A program made the position numbers and the translations under genes. A stretch of DNA of 34,703 bases from Saccoglossus kowalevskii (taxonomy: Eukaryota; Hemichordata; Enteropneusta; Harrimaniidae), in the NCBI RefSeq assembly GCF_000003605.2, contig NW_003115988.1:23968-58670 (forward strand). The letters run 5' to 3'. Below, piece after piece: positions 1 through 34,703 of this stretch (positions within the stretch are counted from its first letter, which is position 1; each line of letters starts with the position of its first letter). The notes below the pieces were generated by a model, which worked only from the letters and a program-made list of their open reading frames with translations, had not been told where the DNA came from and made no database searches.

Positions 1-561
1 TGCATGTACTGATGAAGGTTGAGACATTGTAGTCCATGAGACGCAACAGCGAAAACAAAATGTAAGGACAAGGCTGTATGTCCGATTTGTTACTTCACTC
101 CACAATCGATTTAAAGCAAGTACAAGTCGATAAATTGTTCTTCAAGAAAACCTAAGTTTGCACGTTAGATCACGTACATACTGTATCATTCGTTTGTACA
201 ACACTTAACTTACTGGAGGTATCCATGCAATTAATAGCAACATTGCCTGTCACAAAGACTTCTTAACTTGCATTTGATAGTGTTTGATTATTAATTTTGT
301 TTTGTGTTCATTAACGTAGGTAGGTCTGTTCTTTTTTTAATTAGAATGTGTTTCATATTTCAAACAATCAATATAGTATTTCAATTTAATTGAAGTTATG
401 AATTGTATTTTTAAATATAAGTATTATATATGCTATTTTAAAATAGAGTGCACATTGCAACATATCCACGACCTTATTATTGCAATGGGTTATTTAACCA
501 TGAAAAGCTTACGACGACACATATTACATAATGTATTGCATAGGAAGTTAAGGTGCAGTAC
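1..561. other. Intron sequence beyond the last exon found
   Basis: AT-rich, no coding support. I searched the minus strand for the expected pre-TM2 strand and the TM2 and GxS pore motif, entering in phase 2, and found none, so the last exon or exons should lie left of position 1. Confidence 0.55.
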
Positions 562-26024
<25,463 letters not shown>

Positions 26025-26738
26025 TACTACAGCCTTTCCGGAATATTATTATGACATTCAGACTATAGAAATAAATGTAAATACACATTATTTTATCAGC
26101 GATGAGGCCATACCAAACTTAATACAATGTTAATATTATTTAAGCTTTACTGGCATCTTGATCAATACAGTCGACAAGGCGTCCTTTACACTGTGTATAG
26201 TTCTATGTACTGCGGGTTATAAATGAAAATCATGGTTATCTTTCTGTACCCAATTTTTTATAGAACGTACAATTTATATAAGCATTGGTATAGTTTTAGT
26301 CAGAAAACTAAAAAATGAGCAGTATATAATCAAGTGTTTATTTTGTGTATATGGAAGTTGATATGACAAATAACCAAAATGACGGAAGGGATCAACTTGC
26401 TTTATTAATATAAACAACGATCAATACTTTGACCATGCAGAATTTAGTTAAGGTTTCAAATGAGTCTATCCACTACCATAGTCTTATTATGAAGAAGTTT
26501 GAGCGAATATGCGATTTATTTTATGTCATCATCTTAGTGTTCTGACTTACTGATGTTTTCACCTTTCTTTTGGCAATGTGTGTATTTAATGTCGATTCAA
26601 AGTAGGTTCAATGCCCATAACTCAGTGTTCATTTTGGGTTCGATGCACACATGTCATTGTACTCCGCGTGTTAATTGCATATTGCCCATTTCATACACTG
26701 TCATTGATGCACATAAACAGAAATATATGATATAAACT

Positions 26739-26849
26739 CGTATAGGAAGTGGAATATAATGGTGAAAAAACCCATAAAATCGTATCAGAAGTGGAATAAG
26801 ATGGTGCGGAAAGTTCACAAAGTGGTATAAAAAGTAGAATAAGAAGATG
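26739..26849. repeat. Short degenerate tandem repeat, three copies of about 43 bp
   Basis: CGTATAGGAAGTGGAATATA at 26739 recurs in diverged form at about 26781 (CGTATCAGAAGTGGAATAAG) and 26824 (GGTATAAAAAGTAGAATAAG), each followed by a purine-rich stretch. Confidence 0.6.
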
Positions 26850-27825
26850 CAAAATTTGGAAAAGTAAGCGAAAAAGTTAATAAATTTAAGTTGGAAGTGA
26901 AAAACGTTGGTTTGACAATGTGAGAAGTTGAAAGAGATAGATTAAATGAGCTGTATGGAAAATTAAATAAAGCGAGTGAAATCCTTCGATTTTTACATTT
27001 TATCGCAACAAGTTGGAAGAAATTGGTGTATAGAAAGTATAACAAATTTGTAAAGTGACAAATTTAAAGAAGTTGCTAGGAATGTCAACAAAGGTGCCAC
27101 CACTGGATAGAAAAATAGAAAAAAATAGTGCAAATCCGGACAATTGTCATGAAAATTTAATTGAATACAATTTTCGATAAATTTTGATGAAGTGTTGAAC
27201 ATTTTTTAATGGGTTGAAACAATAAAATGGCTGGGTGGGGATTCGAAAAGTTTTTCAATAACATATTTCAGTAACGTTTAATGTACTTTATCTTGTTTAA
27301 AAATATACGTAATAGATACAGTATATTCATTTTGCATTGAATTGGCTGAGAAATTAAAATGTTGAGTGCAACATGGAAATATAGGATGACAAAAGCTGAC
27401 AAGCAATGTGGAAATGTATCTTCTTCCTCTTATGTTTTAAAATAAATAAAGGCTTATAATCCAGTTTTATTGAGATAAGCCAAATAGATGAATGATCATT
27501 CTACTGACTGATCTAAGTAGGTGAATGAGAACGAAAATATATGAGAGACATAAGAACAAAACGCAACGGCCTCGCTAAGATATCTGGAGAGTATAACGGT
27601 TATTTTCTCACATGTTTACTGGGCATGAGAACACAACATCACGAACACGGGCATTGCGTTCATTGTAGTTGCTTGGTTATTGGGTGAATTAGATTACATT
27701 CCCAAATGATGTCATTAAAATCACACTATGACAATTGTATTAGATAAAACATAAATTTACGGCAATTTAGAAATGTCTAGATCCGGACATTTGCAATATT
27801 CATACCAACAAATGTGTCTCATTAG

Positions 27826-28640
27826 AGGTCTAGGTTACAGGGCATTGGCAAGCCTTCAATGAGCACCCATCCAAAACACATATTTAACGTATATTTAACA
27901 CAGAAATAACGTATTCGTTGTATTCAATTATTCTAGTTTTGTTTAATATTTTAGATATTTATCACATGCAATACGTCATAATAATACCACCAACAATATA
28001 CATACAGAGGCAACAGGATAAGTCTACAATTGCCACTAAGCATCATATGGAAATCAAATAAAGAATTTTTACTATATAAATAAACCTAGAAAACCAAGTT
28101 TTATATTGTGCATTGTGGTACATGCTATGTCGATGTTATCGGTTTTGTATTCAAGTGATTACCTGACATATATTCTTATTGGTCAACAGTGAAACCATTC
28201 GAATGAAACGTGATAATGAAGTAATGCAATTTATATTGCTTGGAATACTTAACATGAATATATGTCAAATCCATGTATTTATTTGTAAGAAATGTCAAGA
28301 TAATGGAGTTGTCTAACTCACCGTTTCCCTGTTAACACAAAAACACGCAGCAGTATACAAAAGTTGATCAGCCGAGCTTCTTGTACACTAAAACGATGCG
28401 ATGAAAAATATCGATTAATCTTGTGAGTGGTCATTTTATATCACGTGTATGTTCGCTTTTCTTACACAGTTTGATATTAGTTCTTTCTTCTTATAATGCT
28501 GTATTTAAATCAGCAATATGATATGCATTAAATATGTATAGCTCCATTGTTAAGAATACAGAAAAAATGTTAATATTTAAAAAAAAGATCTATATAAAGT
28601 TTATTTCTTCTTAATATTATTATTTCAGTATATAGTATTC
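27826..28640 (+). repeat. Dispersed repeat, copy A
   Basis: Matches 31043-31938 in the same orientation over nearly its whole length, including GGCAACAGGATAAGTCTACA, GTGGTACATGCTATGTCGAT and GTTGATCAGCCG. No coding capacity. Confidence 0.85.
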
Positions 28641-29179
28641 AGAAAAATACAAAGATGAAGTAGGTTTGCATTTCATCTGAATCTATTGTTCCGAACTAGC
28701 AGCTCACAGCAATAACTCATTATTGATTCGTGTTACTATCATTATTTCGTTTTTAACAGTCTTGCTATGGGATATTTATGCAAAGCCGAGAATGTAATTT
28801 TGTTGTCTCCATGGCGACATTATATAAAAAATAAAACAATTGTCAGCAACATTGCAAGCAAGTGCCTTTTCCTGGATTGAATCGGAAATAACACTGTAGT
28901 ATTACTAATTTGTATATGAAGCAATTTGTAAAAGATTACTACAGTACTGGGATATCTAAGCTGCATAATTGGATTTTGAATTGAATAGAATTTATTTACT
29001 TAATTTACAGGCAATATTGATGAAAGAATACAATACAAACAGCACTGAAATACATACTGAATAAGAGGCTGGAAAATAGTGTAAAACACTAGTCGAGTCC
29101 ACACCCTTTTCTAGGTGATAAACAAAATACAATAATAATACTACAGCTGAGCTGGGCTAGACTTCCGTGAGGCAGGTTA

Positions 29180-29220
29180 GTTTTTATCAAGTAGGGTAAA
29201 ACTAACCCGTCCCACGACCC
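29180..29220. repeat. Small inverted repeat
   Basis: GGTTAGTTTTTATC and GGTAAAACTAACC face each other across about 8 bp. Possibly an element tip; no other support. Confidence 0.4.
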
Positions 29221-30447
29221 GCGGTCTAATCCCAGATAAAATTATAATTGCAAAGGTTTGTCGCATGGTTGTCAAATTAATATTTTTCTACAGTTTACCT
29301 TAGAGAACGAGACATATGTTTTGCATTTCGAGGAATAGTATTCGCAAATAACTACACAAAAAGAAAATCTATTTCACTATTTGCCAGGTTAATGTTTTAC
29401 ACGAGCATTGTTTAGGGAAGAAGCTATAAATACAGCGACGTGACATTATAACGCACAAACAACTGTAACTCGTGAGTTGAATTTACACCCAGCTGTTTAC
29501 ATATACACTCGTTTATATACATATATATATATATATCTGTTCTATTTTTATAGAAGAACCTTCCCAAATAAAAAAAATCTAAAATTTAAAAATATAAGAG
29601 GTAGTCACTAAACCATGTACTTTCACACTCAAGCAAGAGAATAGACATGTTGGTGAACTAGCCTTGCACTGTGTTTTATTGTTTACACTACAGTTTTTTT
29701 CACAAATAAAAAAATTAAAAAAAAGAACTGCAGACCACACTTCTTTATATTTATAAGTGGGCAAGCCATGTTTCCACATACAAAAATACACATAATATAT
29801 TTCTATTTAATTTATTTTATTTAAAAAAAAATATTTTAGAGGCATAACATTACAACGACTAGATTTGGTGTCACAGTTTGCTCCCAATTTATACTGGAAT
29901 ATGCCAGCAATAATTAATAAAGCTTGTTCAGAAAACCATTTATTCCCGACATCATATTCAATGGCTAGTTCTCAGGATCTACAATAGTAAATGAATAAAC
30001 AGAAATCATTTTGATGCGTGGTTTTTAGACGACACTGCCATATCGCACAGATATTCAACACCACCATATCGAATTTGGATTTGGCCATACCATTTCAAGC
30101 TGCAGGGTGTCTAAACAATGACTCAACAAACAATAAACACATCTTCCACCCACCACACAAATTTTAGCCACAATTGAACAACCAAGAAAGCAACAAATAT
30201 CAGGCTGCATCTTGAAAACAACGAGATACCACATTACAACCAGTCATTACAAACATGAAATCCTCCACCCCTCCCAGTACACCCTACAGCATTAATGGTT
30301 CCTATACTCATTTGCATCTATGTACAACAAGCTTAGCCAATAGATGCACCTGACTCATCAAACTTTTGATCAACCAACTCATTCTAAATATTGTGGAGTG
30401 AGGGCGCTATTTACTAATGAGAGGAATCTTTTAAACGAATTAAACAG

Positions 30448-30449
<2 letters not shown>

Positions 30450-30502
<53 letters not shown>
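30450..30502. repeat. (TA)n microsatellite
   Basis: About 26 uninterrupted TA units seen directly. Confidence 0.97.
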
Positions 30503-30505
<3 letters not shown>

Positions 30506-31042
30506 GTGAGTTAATTAATAAATATAAACTATGAACATTGATTCCAGCGATGAACCTTCAAGTAAATATGGTTCATAACACAATATTGGAGATGAGTGAT
30601 GGAATGCCAAACAATTCAACTTTACTCATTTTATCTTAATAAGTTTAGTAACATGTACCCGTGTGTCTCATTTTGACATATTCTGTTCAGTATTATCAGC
30701 TAGTTGTTGATGATACACGCAGGTCATGTAAATGTAAAATGGCTGTACAGTAACAAGTTTATTTTAAGGCCGTAATTAGTAGTATATCATCATAAATTGA
30801 CAAAACTAAGCATATAATTTGGTGTTGCCATCGTAATTGCATGTAATTGAATACATGTTTGCTACAGCTTTGTATAAAATATACATCCGTTCGCAATTGT
30901 ATTTGTGTTTACAGGTACTAACAAGTCAATAAAATTTCAGCCACACAAAGAGCAATTCAAAAATCTACAAGGCACAAGCACGAGTGGTTCTAACTCATAT
31001 TACACTATTTCACAATAATTATAAAACAAATGTTATTATTCG

Positions 31043-31938
31043 CGGCCTAGGTTACAAGGTATTGGCAAGCATTCCATGCACACCCATTCAAAACTCACGA
31101 ACGGGTATTTAACGTTGAAAATTATTGATTAATTTATTAAATTATTTTTTTGTTTTAAGTATTTAGAAAATTATCAAATGCAATACGTGCTTGTAAATCA
31201 CTCATAGTGGCATGTTAATACCACCGATAATATACATACAGCGGCAACAGGATAAGTCTACAATTGCCACTGAGCATCATTTGACATATGGAAGTCAAAT
31301 AAACAATTTGTACTGTATAAACAAACCAAGTTTTATATTGTGCATTGTGGTACATGCTATGTCGATGTTATCGGTTTTGTATTCAAGTGATTACCTGACG
31401 TATATTCTTATTGGTCAACAGTGAAACCATTCGAATGAAACGTGATAATGAAGTGATGTAATTTATATTGCTTGAAATACTTAACAGGAATATATGTCAA
31501 ATCCAGGTATTTATTTGTAAGAAATGTCAAGATAGTGGAGTTTTCTAACTCACCGTTTTCCCGTTGGCTAACACAGAAACAGCAGCAGTATACAGAAGTT
31601 GATCAGCCGCGCGTCTTGTACACTTAAACGATGTGATGAAAAATTCGATTAATCTTGTGAGTGGTCATTTCATATCACGTGTATATTCGTTTTTCTATCA
31701 CAGTGTGATATTAGTTCTTTCTTCCCATAATGCTGTGTTTGAATCAGCAATATGGCATGCATTGATTATGTACAGCTTCATTGTTCATAATTGTTCTTTC
31801 TGTAATGCCGGGTTTGAATCAGTGATATGGTAAAGCTATCAATATGCATTGCCCCATTGTTCGGAATACATCAAACAATAATATTAAAAAAAAAAGATCT
31901 ATATTTTTCTGAATATTAATATTTCACTATATAGTAGG
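31043..31938 (+). repeat. Dispersed repeat, copy B
   Basis: Direct copy of 27826-28640. It is longer because a segment near 31710-31830 (CATAATGCTGTGTTTGAATC, then GTAATGCCGGGTTTGAATC) is duplicated in tandem. Short open frames at 31212-31424 and 31633-31833 lie within it and are not conserved in copy A. Confidence 0.85.
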
Positions 31939-32828
31939 ACATAATAATAAAATGATATACTCAAAGAACGGTTTACTTTGCGTCTAGACTACATTTTTAT
32001 GTCAATAGGTGAGTAACCTGAAAAAACAGTCGACATAGTTATTCGTTATGCAACATGATAATATTGAATGTACGCCCATGAAAATCTCACAATATAGTAT
32101 GAAACAACCGTTTACTACATCCCCGCGATCTTGACATCTATATTAATCTGTTATGTTAGCTAATAGTGAATGTGTTAATATTAAAATCCACTTTTTCAAC
32201 ACATACCCAAGCAAAATGCTACATGCAACATGAAAGTTATTTCAACGTAGGGTCAAACATTTAAATAAAATCATGTATGACAAATGTTGTCAGATATATC
32301 TATCTATCTCCAATATAAAATTGCGATTTTAGTTTCATTAGAAGCGTTGTTATTGGTAATGAATATCTGAACATCACGATTTAAACTATGTCATATTCGG
32401 GTAATCGATTATGTCTATATTCTACACGTTGTCATACGTGAATAACGAGCCAAGAATCCGAATCCAACCAATAGGAGAGCGCGTGGTGGGGTCAATGACC
32501 TTTCAGACGACGGTCGAATCCGACTTTAATCCCACTCTCTTCTTATGTATTACGAACTCGTGTTTGTTTTATTCAGCCCAACACGATCGAAACTGTAAAT
32601 AATTATTACAGTTCTGAGTCGGGCGACGACGGTAAACGAATATAGGGCACATTTGACGTTTTAATCAATATACATGACACAGATACTGGTGTACTTTGCA
32701 TTAAACATACCAGAAAATGTAATGAATCACACTTTCCAAACACGTTCTCCTTGCTACACGGTGTAATGTAAAGCGTACACATTACGCAATTCGTCAAACC
32801 GAACGAGCAATGTGTGGTTTGCACTTAC

Positions 32829-32951
32829 GTAAACAGTTAGAGTTTGTATTGAATGGACACAGTGGTGGAACAATTTAAGTGTTACGTGTCTTAATGCAAG
32901 AGTTACGAACATTGTTAAGACAACGACCGAGTCCACCAACTTTGCTCGCAA
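32829..32951 (-). pseudogene. Possible decayed LDLa-like exon upstream of exon 1
   Basis: Minus strand; possible acceptor ..ttggaag| at 32952 and a strong phase-1 donor C|gtaagt at 32829, the same exit phase as the array exons. The frame reads GRCLNNVRNSCIKTRNT, then a stop, then IVPPLCPFNTNSNC. The NSCIK and CPFNTNSNC pieces resemble NNCIK and CPNSEDEKNC of LDLa-1. C1, C4 and the acidic box are missing. It could be chance. Confidence 0.33.
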
Positions 32952-33188
32952 CTTCCAATTACAAGATGCGACATGGACGAGAACACATTAAGCTATGTAT
33001 ATAGACGAATACCCGTGGTTAAGATTTTCCACGTATTGATATCGCTGTGTTTATTAGTATCACTTTAAAGAATAGGTACATTTTCCAATACGCATGTTTT
33101 CATAAACGTTACAAGATTCTAATTTATATAACCTTACAACAATAATTCAAATATATTGATGTATTTATTTTATCTGTTTATTTATGTA

Positions 33189-33212
33189 TTCGTTCATTCG
33201 TTCGTTCGTTAA
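33189..33212. repeat. (CGTT/CATT)n short microsatellite
   Basis: TTCGTTCATTCGTTCGTTCG seen directly. Confidence 0.85.
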
Positions 33213-33515
33213 TTCATTTCTGATTTCTATTCCTCGAGTATAGAAAAATATAACATTGACTAATTACAATGACAACATCTCAAATTCCGATTTCAGTATC
33301 AAACATGTATGAATGTTCACTTATAAAATATTACGAGTGTATGTCACAATGCAAGTCAATGCATACATGTGACGATATAATACATACGAATTATATAACT
33401 ATTGTTTACATTATATTCAATAAAAAGCTTATGTGTAAAATCACAATAATATAAAAAACGTTAAATTCGAGTATGATGTAACGCTATTATTAACAGCAGA
33501 TTGTCTCTTGTTTTC

Positions 33516-34703
33516 TCAGCCAGTATCCAGTACATCTGGGAAGCGTAGTATCTCTCCATCCAATATTGCCACAGCACCATTCATGCACCATTGGAATTCG
33601 AAGACATCCAGTGACTTCGTAAGCATGTGGTTATCGTATTCTCTTTTAATTCGGTGTTTTAGGCGATTAGTGATACATTTGTTACATAGACATCCGAATC
33701 ATCGTTAATTTTCTTGTATCTTGTAATGTGAATTGCAGTTTTCACCGAGACACAAAGGTAACACAGAATACGGTGCGTTTGTTTTATTGCTTGACGTCTT
33801 GGCGGACCCAGAACGTAGTAAGAGATTGGAACACTGTCTACATTGAGTAATGTACAAATAATAGATTTGGAAATGACAAAAAGTCGATTTAGTCGGCTAC
33901 ATTCAAGCAAAATATGGAGCAAATCATCATTTTCTTCACAGAAACGACAAGTGCTGGTTTCTTGGATACGGGCATTTTGCAAAAAGCTAGCAGTGGGATA
34001 GGCGCCATGTAGTAACCGGCAATGTAAGTCGCCATCTTTTTTTGTTATTGGTTTCAAGTAACAGTCGCGAAAAAGAGGCTGATGTTCCTTTTCCAACGAG
34101 AGAATATCTGTTCATACGTTGTAAAAATATGTAGTGTGCTTTGAAAAATAAAGTTTAGAAATAAAACATTTATAAATAACTCCTTTTTGCTACTTATAAA
34201 GTGGATAATTTAAAAGTATGTCATTGTCTTCATCCTCGTACAATAATTCGAGTGAATAATTCGAGTTTGTAACTTGTGTAGTGTTGTAACAATTTTCAAT
34301 AGTTTCTTTAAATTGACGTGGGATAGCTCTGTGCACCACATCAAGTGCAACATTCAAAAGCCTCCTAGAACATATCGGCACTTTGTTATACAAGATGTCA
34401 CGTCCCAACCACGCAGTCCCAGTGACAAGATCTCCAATTGTCGTATTGCCCGCATCACGAAAATGTGCGAGGGTGAGTGGCACAACATGCAAAGGGTGCA
34501 GAATCAGAATGTTGTACAAGAGCGGTTCCCGACAAACAGAGTAATAGGTGGTCGGTTGCCCATTTCTAAGATTTGAGATGGAAGACCAAACCTTCATAAG
34601 CTTACAATAGTACACTGGAATGTTATGAAAAGAAAGTGGTACATTTGTAACAAACAACTATTTGTCATATTTCAAATTATTAAAACGTTTAAGAAAGTAA
34701 CTG
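33516..34703 (-). mobile_element. Non-LTR retrotransposon ORF2 3' end, frameshifted, cut by window edge
   Basis: Minus strand. From the right edge, 34190-34657 codes a segment with REPLLYNILI and FRDAGNTTIGDLV, typical of the region after the reverse transcriptase core in L1/Tx1-like LINEs. After a break at 34097-34189, frame 33659-34096 codes LHCRLLHGAYPTASFLQ and the CCHC knuckle CRFCEENDDLLHILLEC, the terminal zinc-binding domain. Another shift near 33680 leads into NRLKHRIKREYDNHM and FEFQWCMNGAVAILDGE, ending at a stop at 33516-33518. The reverse transcriptase core would lie to the right of the window. It is a dead copy, judged by the frame breaks. Confidence 0.8.

Larger units (their letters stand above)
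26025..32828. other. Upstream region with no recognised functional gene
   Basis: 5' flank or leader-intron sequence of the channel gene. It contains a short tandem repeat, two copies of a 0.8-kb dispersed repeat and a TA microsatellite. Open frames up to 76 codons show no motifs. No clear TATA box or initiator could be assigned for exon 1. Confidence 0.5.

Noticed and set aside
32411-32602. Plus-strand 63-codon open frame in a GC-richer patch with ATTGG (CCAAT-like) words, considered as a promoter or first exon
   Set aside because: No domain, no confirmed splice partner, and it is 6 kb from exon 1 on the opposite strand; too weak to call.

Overview
The window is eukaryotic, AT-rich, intron-dense animal DNA. 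It has short exons flanked by GT..AG introns, long repeat-filled introns, microsatellites and metazoan-type mobile elements. The main gene belongs to the DEG/ENaC channel family, which is essentially restricted to animals. With the Crypton and non-LTR relics, this suggests a bilaterian, probably marine, invertebrate; the sequence does not settle the phylum.

One gene on the minus strand dominates. I rebuilt it exon by exon from splice sites and reading phase. It starts at the ATG at 26024 and runs leftward past the window edge. Exon 1 (25574-26024) is a classic DEG/ENaC amino terminus: His-Gly gating motif, first membrane helix and the FPSVTMCN motif. Eighteen separate exons of about 40 codons then follow (25404 down to 7972), each coding one LDL-receptor class A (LDLa) repeat. 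Seventeen of them are symmetric phase 1-1 exons. After the array the channel resumes in eight exons (5067 down to 562) with the rest of the extracellular domain: YGNCFTFN, the PGYETSIAISV strand, the QQPWDNC motif, the cysteine-rich thumb and the AIWPS segment. The second membrane helix and pore are not found and presumably lie to the left of position 1. The product is a sodium-channel-like protein of at least about 1,175 residues with some 700 residues of LDLa repeats inserted in its extracellular finger region. This is the candidate undescribed system of the window.

The LDLa array shows signs of ongoing birth and death. Two repeats have lost exactly the C1 and C3 cysteines, which normally pair. 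Two decayed pseudo-exons sit inside introns, one of them in a tandem duplication of about 500 bp. One exon has its only good donor in the wrong phase. A possible decayed LDLa-like exon lies upstream of exon 1.

The introns hold a dead Crypton-type tyrosine-recombinase element (about 23505-24590, plus strand), a long near-perfect palindrome (24725-24852), a 22-bp minisatellite of about 40 copies with higher-order structure (19812-20688), a 30-bp tandem repeat (10981-11130), and TA and TTA microsatellites. Right of the gene, 26025-33515 has no recognisable functional gene but carries two direct copies of a roughly 0.8-kb repeat. The right edge (33516-34703, minus) is the frameshifted 3' end of a non-LTR retrotransposon. 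No tRNA, rRNA or CRISPR was seen.
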